Shown here in pieces: positions 44,679 through 53,233 of a stretch of DNA of 64,000 nucleotides. The stretch comes from Williamsia sp. (GTDB taxonomy: Bacteria > Bacteroidota > Bacteroidia > Chitinophagales > Chitinophagaceae): contig JADCRZ010000003.1 in NCBI GenBank assembly GCA_015069695.1, positions 109,800-173,799 of the forward strand. The letters are read 5' to 3'. A program made the position numbers and the translations under genes. Numbering within the stretch: position 1 is the stretch's first letter; each line of letters opens with the position of its first letter. The notes under the pieces are model-generated. The model ran no database searches and had not been told where the DNA came from. It saw only the letters and a program-made list of their open reading frames with translations.

Positions 44679-46691
44679 ATGAATATCTTAATCAAGGAAA
44701 AAGAGTGTACGTACAATTCAGATTTTCCTGCAGGATGGAAAACCCAGTCGGGCGATTACTTCAAGTTTCCGGTGACCATCAAAGCTGATCCGCCTTTTGA
44801 AGGTGAGTATGCTTGCTTTATCAAGCGGTTTGAGAAAAAGAACCCGGCTTCTATTTCAGGCTGGGAGCTGCTTGTGAAGCTGGAACATAAATTTGAACCA
44901 ACCCTGGCCAGGGTGTATGATATTGCCAGTGTAGAAGAAAACCACAGAAGAGTATACTATGTTGTTTACGAATACCTGGAAGGCAGCACACTTGAACAGC
45001 TGGTCGCCAATGGCGGGCCGGTTGACCTGACAAAACTGACCAGCGATTTATTTCTGGCGCTTGACTCGCTGCAGAAATACGGATACTGGTTCTCTGACTT
45101 TGTAGAAAAAAACATTTTTGCCCAGAGCAACGGAAAGTATGTGCTCATGGATCTGGACAGTGCCCAACCCGCTAACCGGCTTCCGCATGACGACATGGAT
45201 GTAAGCAAGGAATACTGGGCCCTGGTGTTTGATTACTACAAAAAAATCCTGCACTATGAAAACCTGAAAGTAGCTGACCTGCCCGGGCTCTCGCTTAATT
45301 ACCTGCAGGTGGTGTTCCTGATCCTGCGCCTGAAGCTTTCATACGATCCGGTCAGCAATGAATACAGGCAGGCAGAGACCTTTCATGCGCTTCCGGCAGA
45401 GCTAGACCGGATCGACCCTGCTTTCAGCGCCGTGTTCACCCAGATTTACCAGGAGAGGAATAATCCGTCCTATGCAACGCAAGCCGCAGAGCTAAAAAGA
45501 CTGATCATTGAGAAGATCATTCCTTTACAACCGGTTATTGCAGCCCCTTCACGCTCAACACTTCCTGTTATTGAAGAGTTCAGCGCCCATCCTGCCATGG
45601 TAGAAAAAGGAGGATCATTTGATTTGAAGTGGAAGGTCAGGAACGCAACTTCCATCGAGCTGTACAAGAACGGCGTATTTGAAGAGCGGTTTTCGCCCCT
45701 GGAAAAAGGGATTACAAAGACGGTCTTTTTTGATGGCAAAGCCAGAACAATTGTTTACAAGCTGGTTGTTTCTGCCGAAGGCAAGCAAGTCGAAAGCGGG
45801 CCTGTGGATGTGCAGGTCGTAGCGGCTGTGCAGAACAAATTGCCTAATCCGCCCGGTCCTCCCCCTATCTCCAAACCCATGCCCAAAACACAACCTGTTT
45901 CCATTTCTCAACCGGATCAAGCCTCACTTCTCGAGTTAGATCCAGTGGTAATGGAAAAGCCGATCGAAGAACTGGTTAAGGACAAAGAATCGGTTACTCC
46001 ACTCCCGCCGCCTCCACCGCCCCGGTATGAAGGTTATAACGCCATCATCAAAAAATACATAAAGAGCATCAGCATCGGACTGGCCGTGCTGCTGGCACTG
46101 GCCGTATTGCTGCTGATCAAATGGTGGCCTAACCGGGCTTCCGAAGAGCCTGTTGTAACAAGCGTCACTCCGCGGGTGGATATGTTCAGTCCGGTTGTTA
46201 TCAATGGCAGGAATTTCCCAACAGACTCGGGCACCATCAGCGTCTTCATCAACAAAATAAAAGTCAGCATTCAATCGCAGGCAGACAACAAGCTGGCAGT
46301 TGATTATCCCAAAGACCTTGACCAGTCTCACCAGCAGGAAGTAAACAGGGCAGAGATCATTGTAGATACTGTTGATGTGGTAATAAACAAAGACACCCTG
46401 CAGTCCACGCTGCGCGTGCTGCGGCATCTCACCTATCCCCAGCAGCCGGCAGGCGAAGCGCAGGAAGAACCCGGGCCTGAGACAAGGCCTGCTGATCCTC
46501 CTCCTGTTACCGCGACCGGCACCCTGACCAGCCGGGAACAAAGGCTTGTAGATTCCATCGGCCTGGTAAGATCACTCAGAAAGATCAGGGAAAAAGCGGG
46601 CGTAACAGATCCCAACAAAGGCAGCAAAGAAAGCGTGGAGCAAAGAATACTGGATTCTATCAAGACAGTGAGTTCACAACGGAAAGGATGA
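44679..46691 (+). CDS. Membrane protein-kinase-like protein with Ig-like and IPT-like domains
   Basis: 670 residues from the ATG at 44679. Kinase-like region (1-290): CFIKRFE with Lys49, WFSDFVEKNIF (Asp140, Asn145) and MDLDS (Asp158/160); HRD is replaced by Phe-Ser-Asp. Residues about 300-385 form an Ig-like domain (EFSAHPAMVEKGGSFDLKWK). A Pro-rich linker leads to a membrane helix (about 460-482) and an outer IPT/TIG-like domain (about 490-600, VTPRVDMFSPVVINGRNFP). The tail has short repeats (QRLVDSI, QRILDSI). It shares layout and sequence blocks with the gene at 13102-14583. With the two genes upstream it makes a vWA-PP2C-kinase triad. It ends 1 bp before the convergent peptidase gene. 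Confidence 0.75.
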   Translation: MNILIKEKECTYNSDFPAGWKTQSGDYFKFPVTIKADPPFEGEYACFIKRFEKKNPASISGWELLVKLEHKFEPTLARVYDIASVEENHRRVYYVVYEYLEGSTLEQLVANGGPVDLTKLTSDLFLALDSLQKYGYWFSDFVEKNIFAQSNGKYVLMDLDSAQPANRLPHDDMDVSKEYWALVFDYYKKILHYENLKVADLPGLSLNYLQVVFLILRLKLSYDPVSNEYRQAETFHALPAELDRIDPAFSAVFTQIYQERNNPSYATQAAELKRLIIEKIIPLQPVIAAPSRSTLPVIEEFSAHPAMVEKGGSFDLKWKVRNATSIELYKNGVFEERFSPLEKGITKTVFFDGKARTIVYKLVVSAEGKQVESGPVDVQVVAAVQNKLPNPPGPPPISKPMPKTQPVSISQPDQASLLELDPVVMEKPIEELVKDKESVTPLPPPPPPRYEGYNAIIKKYIKSISIGLAVLLALAVLLLIKWWPNRASEEPVVTSVTPRVDMFSPVVINGRNFPTDSGTISVFINKIKVSIQSQADNKLAVDYPKDLDQSHQQEVNRAEIIVDTVDVVINKDTLQSTLRVLRHLTYPQQPAGEAQEEPGPETRPADPPPVTATGTLTSREQRLVDSIGLVRSLRKIREKAGVTDPNKGSKESVEQRILDSIKTVSSQRKG

Positions 46692-46692
46692 T

Positions 46693-47796
46693 CTATTGTT
46701 CTTTCACTGCCAGCCTGAAATCTTCCTGGTCACCCTCACCGCTATCTGAAAGAAAGACGGCTGCGATGGATTGCGCATACAGGGTCACCAATTTTTTGCG
46801 GTAGAGCTGTTCGGCAGGATGGGCGTAATCTGTTGGCCGCTTGCAGCCGGGGAATTCCATGGTAAGCAGGCGGATGGCAGGACGGTTCTTTGTGCTGTCT
46901 GTTGTATCCGCAACAGCAGTGGTGGCCCAGCTTCCCAAGGATACACCGGTACCCCTGTTGTTGCCCAGGGAAGAACCATGCAGGTTCCTGGGCTGGCGGG
47001 CTCCGGGCTGCGCCACGGCCGGGTCGCAGGCATAGAGGGTTGTGGGTGCTTGCTGCAGCTTGTTGCCCGGGGCGCAGCCATCATGCGCTTCTATATACTG
47101 GGCCATGCGAACGGCCAGGATGCTGTCTGATGCATACTCCAGCGCATAGCCATCGGCGTCAGTACGCGGGTCTGCAAAGATGCCGGCGTTTTCTTCGTTC
47201 CTGATTGCATGAATATTTACAATGCGCTCCGGTTTGAACTGCTGGATCACGGTGAGCAGCAGGCGGTTTTCCTGCTCGATCTCCCGGTTCAGGTAATCAA
47301 CAGGATGTTCTTCATCAAACGGTTTTCCCAAAGAAGGCATTTGCCTGTTCGGATCCGGCGCTGTTGAATGGGAGTAGCGTCCGATATTCAGGGAGCTGCC
47401 GATCTGTACCGGCATATTTCTGGCCATCTGTGCATTGTCGGGAAACAGGGAAGGAATAACGATCACGGAATAATAAATACCGGTTTGCTGTTGCAGCTGT
47501 GCCACCAGTTCGGTTGCCACATCAATGCTCGATAGTTCTGTACCATGCACGCCGCCAATCACGAGGGCACGCAGGCTGCTGGTGCCGGGAAAATAATAAG
47601 CTTCAACAGGCTGCGATTGTTTGGAGAATCCCAAGATGCCTTTCAGGGCTGTGCGGCTTTTCATGGCTGCTTCCACAGTGAACTGCACCCTGTTTGTATT
47701 GATAAGATTTTCAGTGCCCAGCGTATCGGTTACCGGTCCGGTTGCAAAAGCCAGTTGGTACAGATGGAGTAGTATAGTTGTCAAAAAAGTTTTCAC
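46693..47796 (-). CDS. M14-family zinc carboxypeptidase-like protein, secreted
   Basis: 367 residues from a GTG start at 47796 with a signal peptide (MKTFLTTILLHLYQLAFA). Zinc ligands of the M14 fold are visible as GGVHGTELSS (HxxE) and VNIHAIRNE, and the catalytic Glu is likely in LTMEFPG near the C-terminus. It would trim peptides or amidated amino acids in the periplasm; murein peptides are a possible substrate. It is convergent with the kinase gene and marks the right limit of the injection locus. Confidence 0.8.
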   Translation of the reverse strand: MKTFLTTILLHLYQLAFATGPVTDTLGTENLINTNRVQFTVEAAMKSRTALKGILGFSKQSQPVEAYYFPGTSSLRALVIGGVHGTELSSIDVATELVAQLQQQTGIYYSVIVIPSLFPDNAQMARNMPVQIGSSLNIGRYSHSTAPDPNRQMPSLGKPFDEEHPVDYLNREIEQENRLLLTVIQQFKPERIVNIHAIRNEENAGIFADPRTDADGYALEYASDSILAVRMAQYIEAHDGCAPGNKLQQAPTTLYACDPAVAQPGARQPRNLHGSSLGNNRGTGVSLGSWATTAVADTTDSTKNRPAIRLLTMEFPGCKRPTDYAHPAEQLYRKKLVTLYAQSIAAVFLSDSGEGDQEDFRLAVKEQ

Positions 47797-47953
47797 GGTT
47801 GGTAGAATTATGCCGCCAAAACTATTTTACTGCAAAAGAATTTACAGCCTTTGAATGCATGAGACGGAAGTTCTACTGCATGAAATGATTTTTATGGAAC
47901 TGCATCCAGCATGCGTCTCACTCTCATCTTATCACCTTTAAAAAAAACATAGC

Positions 47954-48487
47954 ATGGCAGAAATAAATCTTTCCGGCAACCATTCCCAAAAAGGGCCCGG
48001 TGTTCAAAAAGGAAAAAAATTATCTACCCGTGTCGATCTCACGCCCATGGTAGACCTGGGTTTTCTGCTCATCACATTTTTTATTTTCACGACCACCATG
48101 AGCCAGGCCACAGCCATGAAACTCACCATGTCCAAAGACACAACAGACTCTACCCTTTTACCTGCATCCACCTCACTTACCTTCCTGCTGGCAAAAAACA
48201 ATACGGTCTATTATTACCAGGGAATGCTCCCGGTGAATGCTTCCCAGCTCCGTTCCACTTCCTTTACCGGTATGCGGGATGTTATTATAGAAAATCAAAA
48301 AAGGCTGATCCATCCAAGAGACCTGATGGTGGTCATTAAACCGGAAAGGGAATCTGTCTACAAAAACACGGTAGACGCACTTGATGAGATGACGATCAAC
48401 GGCGTATCACGGTATGCCATGGTTGACATCTCGGAAGCAGAGTCAAAGCTGGTAGGAGCCATTGCAAACCCGGCAGGCCCGCGTTGA
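47954..48487 (+). CDS. ExbD/TolR family biopolymer transport protein
   Basis: 177 residues. The N-terminal cytoplasmic stub contains STRVDLTPMVDLGFLLITFF, the ExbD/TolR signature with the membrane Asp of the proton path, within a helix at about 30-50. The rest is the periplasmic domain (MRDVIIENQKRLIHPRDLMV, YKNTVDALDEMTING). ExbD works with ExbB and TonB to energise outer-membrane transport. No exbB or tonB gene lies beside it here, so it is an orphan copy, as is common in Bacteroidota. Confidence 0.9.
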   Translation: MAEINLSGNHSQKGPGVQKGKKLSTRVDLTPMVDLGFLLITFFIFTTTMSQATAMKLTMSKDTTDSTLLPASTSLTFLLAKNNTVYYYQGMLPVNASQLRSTSFTGMRDVIIENQKRLIHPRDLMVVIKPERESVYKNTVDALDEMTINGVSRYAMVDISEAESKLVGAIANPAGPR

Positions 48488-48512
48488 CGCAAAGCAAAAA
48501 AGAAAGCAGGTT

Positions 48513-48986
48513 CTACTTATATACGGTCCTGTAGCGGCCGACCCCATACTTCTTCAACACAGACAGGCGCAGCTGGTTTCCTTTGGCAGAAAGCATCTTA
48601 TATTCCCTGAAGGTTTTTTTATCATCCAGAAACCCGATGATGCAGGAGAGTTTGTCTTTTCCGGGATGCACCTCCACAACCGGCCAGGTGCCGATATTGG
48701 GAATCCGCAGCGTATCGCTTTCCTCGATGGCTTCATACTGCATTTGCAGCAGGTATTTGAAAGTGAACGGGGTTTCATAAACCGTTACACCAAAGTACCG
48801 TTCCAGCTTGCGGTCACCTATCGGAACCCGGTAAGAAGCGACCGGCTTTTTACTTACGGCTGTTCTGATCTCAGGAATGGTATCATGGGTGACGATGGTG
48901 GTAGACTCGGTAGATTCCGTGCGCTGCAGCGTGGGGTTGTTGCACGCTGCCAGTAATCCGATAATACCCAAAAAGAAATATCTCAT
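48513..48986 (-). CDS. Small lipoprotein of unknown function
   Basis: 157 residues with a lipobox (IIGLLAAC, Cys15), so it is probably a lipidated envelope protein. The mature part is a mixed alpha/beta domain of about 110 residues (KLERYFGVTVYETPFTFKYL, SCIIGFLDDKKTFREYKMLS). I do not recognise the family. It is convergent with the ExbD gene, with only 25 bp between the stops. Confidence 0.7.
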   Translation of the reverse strand: MRYFFLGIIGLLAACNNPTLQRTESTESTTIVTHDTIPEIRTAVSKKPVASYRVPIGDRKLERYFGVTVYETPFTFKYLLQMQYEAIEESDTLRIPNIGTWPVVEVHPGKDKLSCIIGFLDDKKTFREYKMLSAKGNQLRLSVLKKYGVGRYRTVYK

Positions 48987-49002
48987 GCTGTTTATTTATA
49001 AG

Positions 49003-49027
49003 AAGGGGTGAACGACACCCCTTTTTT
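49003..49027 (+). terminator. Rho-independent-type hairpin with T6
   Basis: AAGGGGTG (49003-49010) pairs with CACCCCTT (49016-49023) around an AACGA loop, with TTTTTT at 49022-49027. It looks like a plus-strand terminator but lies between two divergent starts, 16 bp upstream of the lipoprotein start. It may end the ExbD transcript after it has run antisense through the lipoprotein gene. Confidence 0.7.
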
Positions 49028-49213
49028 CTATTTATACCACTCCCCCGGTGTAATTCATACAGAAGGGAAGATGAAGATAGCCGTTTTAGGCAAAAAACCT
49101 TGCCGCCTGCCCCTACGCACACAGAAGCCATTGAAATCACAGCTCAGATTTCTGGAATTTCTTTAACTTGGCGGCTTATCTACAAAACAAAATTCACTAT
49201 TTTATTACCTGTC

Positions 49214-51052
49214 ATGATTTCTGTAAAACAGACGACTGCTCCCCGTTGGCTGGGAGCCATTGCTGCTTGCGTTTTTTCTTTGTCGCTCCAACCAGGACGC
49301 GGGCAAACAGGACTTTCCCTGAACGACCTGTCTGCCTTTAAAACCACCGGGAAAACCTGGGCCATTGGTGCAGACGCCTATGCAGATCCTGCAAAAGACC
49401 GTGCCCTGTCTTTAACACAAGGCACTGGCGTACTGGCCGTTGTTCCGGGTAGCGGCGGTGCCGACCTGTACACCACCGCCCAGTACGGCGATATGGACCT
49501 GGAAATCGAGTACATGATGGCCAAGGGCTCCAACTCCGGCATCTATCTCCAGGGGCGTTATGAACTGCAGCTGCTGGACAGCTGGACGGCGAAAAATCCG
49601 ACCTCAGGCGACAACGGCGGTATCTATCACCGTTGGGATGAAAGCAAACCCGAAGCCGAAAAAGGATATGAAGGGTATGCGCCCCGCCAGAACGTAAGCC
49701 GGGCACCGGGACTCTGGCAACAGCTCCGGATTTCTTTTCAGGCCCCCCGCTTTGATGCAGGTGGCAAAAAAATTGAAAATGCCAAATTCCTGCGTGTTGA
49801 ACTCAACGGCGTAGTGATCCACGAAGACGTATCCCTCTCCGGTGTTACAAGAGGCGCGATGAGCGAACAGGAAGCAGCCATGGGGCCCTTGCGTTTCCAG
49901 GGCGATCATGGTCCGGTTGCTTTCCGCAACATCCGCATCACCCCGTTCGACAAACCCCGTCCTGTATTTTCCAACATCAGCTACCAGGTCTACAAGGGCC
50001 GGTATGCAGACACGTTGGATTTGAACAAATACCCGCCGGAATCCAAAGGCACACAGGCCAGCTTTTCCGCAGGCTCCATCAACAACCTGCCAAAAGAATA
50101 TTTTATCAAGTACAGCGGTACCGTCCAGATCAAGGAAGCCGGCGACTACTCCTTTAACCTCTACGTACCCGGCGGACGCGGCATCATGCGCATCGGCGAC
50201 AAAGTGCTCACACAGCAAGGCAGGGGACAAAGGGGCGGCGGTGCTGTTGCCTCCCTGCAGGCCGGTGAGTTTCCTTTTGAAATGCTGTATACGAAGTTCC
50301 AGGACTGGGGCGACCGTTCACTCGGCGTTGCCATTTCCGGTCCGGGTATCCGTGAGTACGTAATTGGCGATGCCAGTATCGGCGGAGGCCGGCAGGCAGC
50401 AGATCCTATCCTGGTAGCTGCCCGTGGCAACACGATACTGCGCAGCTTTATGGACATACCTGGATCAGGCCGCGTAGTGCATGGCATCTCCGTAGGCAGT
50501 GGCGACAATGTTCATTACACCTACGACCTGGACCGTGCAGCCATTGTACAGGTATGGCGCGGCAACTTCCTGGATGCCACCCCCATGTGGTACGACCGGG
50601 GTGATGGTTCATCCCGCCCGCAGGGAGCTGTGCTTCGTTTTGGCAAGCCCGGTTATTTTGTAGCCAAGCTTTCTTCTCCCGAAGAAGTGTGGCCGGCCGA
50701 TACGGTACTTGATTTTACGCAGAAAGGTTACAAGGTAGACAAGAACGACCTGCCTACCTTCCTTTATACAAAAGCAGGCGCCCAGGTAGAAGATTCAATC
50801 AGGGTCCTCAATGGCGGTGAAGGCTTCAGTCGGCAGATCACGCTCAGGAACCCTGCCGGGACCTACTATGCCCGCCTGGCTGTAGGCGATAAAATCGACA
50901 ATGTAAACGGACTGTACCTGATCAACAACAAATCCTATTACATCCGCATCGACGACGCAGGCGGTGCCAAACCCCTAGTGCGCACGTCCGCCGGCCGCCA
51001 GGAGCTGCTTGTTCCTGTTCAGTCAAAACTTCGTTATTCAATTATTTTCTAA
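49214..51052 (+). CDS. DUF1080 (3-keto-disaccharide hydrolase-like) protein with PA14-like domain
   Basis: 612 residues from the ATG at 49214, giving a signal peptide ending near QPGRGQ. Residues about 40-250 are a concanavalin-like DUF1080 domain (YGDMDLEIEYMMAKGSNSGI, YLQGRYELQLLDSW, DNGGIYHRWDESKP, LRFQGDHGPVAFRNIRITPF). A PA14-like beta domain follows (about 285-385, YFIKYSGTVQIKEAGDYSFN). The remaining 220 residues are unassigned. DUF1080 enzymes act on 3-keto-glycosides made by sugar dehydrogenases, and such a dehydrogenase-cytochrome fusion is encoded 21 bp downstream. Confidence 0.85.
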   Translation: MISVKQTTAPRWLGAIAACVFSLSLQPGRGQTGLSLNDLSAFKTTGKTWAIGADAYADPAKDRALSLTQGTGVLAVVPGSGGADLYTTAQYGDMDLEIEYMMAKGSNSGIYLQGRYELQLLDSWTAKNPTSGDNGGIYHRWDESKPEAEKGYEGYAPRQNVSRAPGLWQQLRISFQAPRFDAGGKKIENAKFLRVELNGVVIHEDVSLSGVTRGAMSEQEAAMGPLRFQGDHGPVAFRNIRITPFDKPRPVFSNISYQVYKGRYADTLDLNKYPPESKGTQASFSAGSINNLPKEYFIKYSGTVQIKEAGDYSFNLYVPGGRGIMRIGDKVLTQQGRGQRGGGAVASLQAGEFPFEMLYTKFQDWGDRSLGVAISGPGIREYVIGDASIGGGRQAADPILVAARGNTILRSFMDIPGSGRVVHGISVGSGDNVHYTYDLDRAAIVQVWRGNFLDATPMWYDRGDGSSRPQGAVLRFGKPGYFVAKLSSPEEVWPADTVLDFTQKGYKVDKNDLPTFLYTKAGAQVEDSIRVLNGGEGFSRQITLRNPAGTYYARLAVGDKIDNVNGLYLINNKSYYIRIDDAGGAKPLVRTSAGRQELLVPVQSKLRYSIIF

Positions 51053-51073
51053 ACTCCGACTATCAACTGTTGT

Positions 51074-53080
51074 ATGAAATCTATCGCTGAAAGAAAAAGG
51101 AATTTGATCAGCCGGATCACATGGCTGGTTGTTTCCCTGTTTGTTGTTCAAGCTTCCCGGGCACAGGAATCGCCCAAGGAAGAAGATTATTTCAAGATCA
51201 TGCGCATACCGGCACCCGAAGATGTGATGCTGGAAGTGGGCGGACTGGTTGTGCTGCCCAATGGCTCCCTGGGCATCTCTACCCGCCGGGGTGATATCTT
51301 TATTGCCGAAAACCCGACCAGTGCGCGGCCCTTCTTTAAAAAGTTTGCAACCGGTTTGCACGAAGTGCTTGGCCTGGCCTATAAAGATGGTGCCCTCTAC
51401 TGCGCCCAGCGCGGTGAGCTCACCAAGCTTGTTGACCAGGACGGCGACGGCAAGGCCGATCTATACCAAACCATTTACTCCTGGCCGATTTCCGGCTATT
51501 ACCACGAATACAGCTTTGGTCCGAAGATAGCACCGGACGGCAGTTTCTTTGTGTCGGGCAATGTGGCTTTCGGGGATGAAGAATGGTGGCGGGGTGAAAG
51601 CCGCGTACCCTGGAGAGGTTGGATCATGCGCATTACAGAAGACGGCAAGATGGAACCATGGGCTACCGGCGTGCGCTCGCCTTGCGGACTGGGCATGATC
51701 GATGGTGAGCTGTTCTATACCGATAACCAGGGCGACTGGATCGGATCGGGGGGTGTATGGCAGGTAAAGAAAGGTGATTTTATGGGTCATCCGGCCGGTC
51801 TGCGCTGGTCAGGACTGCCCAACTCACCGGTTAAGCTGACCACCGCCGAGCTGTATGCCAAAGTAGATCCGCGCCAGAAAAGAAATGCACAGGGCCGTTA
51901 TATCAAACCGGAAAATGTGGTCAACGAAAAGTTCACAACCCTGATGGAGGCTAAAAAAGATTTCCCGGAACTTCGCCTGCCTGCTGTCTGGCTGCCATAC
52001 GCGATCCTGGGTATCTCTACTTCCGAGCCGATCAAGATCCCGGAAGGCGCATTTGGCCCCTTTGGCGGACAAATGCTGGTAGGCGACCAGGGCCAGAGCA
52101 AGATCATGCGTGTGTTCATGGAAAAAGTAAATGGTGAGTACCAGGGTGCTGCCTGGGACTTCCGCGCCGGTTTTCAATCAGGCGTACTGCGCATGGCCTG
52201 GGGCGACGACAATTCCCTCTTTGTAGGTGAAACCAACCGGGGCTGGGGCTCTGCCGGCAACTCAAGCCTGGGACTGCAACGCCTGGTATGGAACAACCGC
52301 ACGCCTTTTGAAGCCAGGGCGATCCGGGCTATGCCGGACGGTTTTGAAATTGAGTTCACCATGCCCGTTGATAAAAAATCTGCAGAAGACATTGCTTCTT
52401 ACGCAGTCGAAAGCTTTATCTACAAATACCATCCGGTATATGGCAGTCCGCCCGTAAACGTACAGCAGTGCGCAGTAAAAGGCATCAAGCTGTCGGGTGA
52501 TGGATTGAAAGCCCGCATCATCGTAGACAACCTGCGGAAGAATTACATCCATACCATCCGGCTGGATGGCATCCGCGACCGCGACAATTCTTATTCACTC
52601 GTTCACCCGACCGCTTATTATACGCTGAACAACATACCGGAAGGAGCCAAGCTGGCCATGAGCGAAGTAAGCACCGTCAATTCAGGGAAGGCCGCCAAAC
52701 CAGCAGGAGAAAATGTAATTACTACCGGAAAAGCGGCAGCAGGTAAAACCACACCAGCAGCCGGCGCTAAAAAAACAGCTGCCACACCGGGAACAAAAGC
52801 GGCTGCAACCAGCACAAAAGTACCTACTGCAGCAGAGATACAACCCCTGCTTGTCAGAAACACCTGCGCTGCCTGTCACAATGCTACCAAGCGCCAGGTT
52901 GGCCCTGCTTTTGCCGATGTAGCCAAACGCCATTATTCCGTAGATCAGATCATCAAGCTGATCCGCAACCCGCAACCCCAGAACTGGCCCGAGTTTGCGA
53001 CAGAAATGCCGCCGATGCCACAGGTACCCCAGGCTGATGCGGTAAAGATCGCAACCTGGATCAGGTCATTGGATAAATAA
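51074..53080 (+). CDS. Beta-propeller sugar-dehydrogenase-like protein fused to cytochrome c
   Basis: 668 residues with a signal peptide (cleavage near ASRAQ). Residues about 35-420 form a PQQ/glucose-dehydrogenase-like propeller, with a calcium-like loop DQDGDGKADL. A low-complexity Ala/Lys/Thr linker (about 545-585) leads to a cytochrome c domain with CAACH at 598-602 and a likely axial Met in MPPMPQV near 648. It resembles the heme dehydrogenase at 377-2635 in concept but lacks HEAT repeats. It probably oxidises a sugar outside the cytoplasm; the DUF1080 protein upstream may process the keto product. A strong terminator follows. Confidence 0.85.
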   Translation: MKSIAERKRNLISRITWLVVSLFVVQASRAQESPKEEDYFKIMRIPAPEDVMLEVGGLVVLPNGSLGISTRRGDIFIAENPTSARPFFKKFATGLHEVLGLAYKDGALYCAQRGELTKLVDQDGDGKADLYQTIYSWPISGYYHEYSFGPKIAPDGSFFVSGNVAFGDEEWWRGESRVPWRGWIMRITEDGKMEPWATGVRSPCGLGMIDGELFYTDNQGDWIGSGGVWQVKKGDFMGHPAGLRWSGLPNSPVKLTTAELYAKVDPRQKRNAQGRYIKPENVVNEKFTTLMEAKKDFPELRLPAVWLPYAILGISTSEPIKIPEGAFGPFGGQMLVGDQGQSKIMRVFMEKVNGEYQGAAWDFRAGFQSGVLRMAWGDDNSLFVGETNRGWGSAGNSSLGLQRLVWNNRTPFEARAIRAMPDGFEIEFTMPVDKKSAEDIASYAVESFIYKYHPVYGSPPVNVQQCAVKGIKLSGDGLKARIIVDNLRKNYIHTIRLDGIRDRDNSYSLVHPTAYYTLNNIPEGAKLAMSEVSTVNSGKAAKPAGENVITTGKAAAGKTTPAAGAKKTAATPGTKAAATSTKVPTAAEIQPLLVRNTCAACHNATKRQVGPAFADVAKRHYSVDQIIKLIRNPQPQNWPEFATEMPPMPQVPQADAVKIATWIRSLDK

Positions 53081-53116
53081 GATCTTCCGGAATTTCAGAT
53101 CAGGAACAATTTCTTC

Positions 53117-53154
53117 AAAGCCGTTGGCATACCAGCCAGCGGCTTTTATTTTTT
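53117..53154 (+). terminator. Rho-independent terminator
   Basis: A 12-bp stem, AAAGCCGTTGGC (53117-53128) with GCCAGCGGCTTT (53135-53146) and one G-T pair, closes a 6-base loop. It is followed by TATTTTTT. It ends the DUF1080/dehydrogenase operon. Confidence 0.87.
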
Positions 53155-53182
53155 ACCTGCGGGAGAACTTGTCTCAAAGAAT

Positions 53183-53215
53183 TTTGCGCTGCAAACGCAA
53201 TAGGGTTTATCTTTC
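53183..53215 (+). promoter_or_regulatory. Candidate promoter of the prolyl oligopeptidase gene
   Basis: TTTG (53183-53186), 21 bases, then TATCTTTC (53208-53215), which differs from TAnnTTTG at the last base. It lies 18 bases before the ATG and just after the upstream terminator. Confidence 0.45.
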
Positions 53216-53233
53216 CCAAACAGTGCAGCCATT

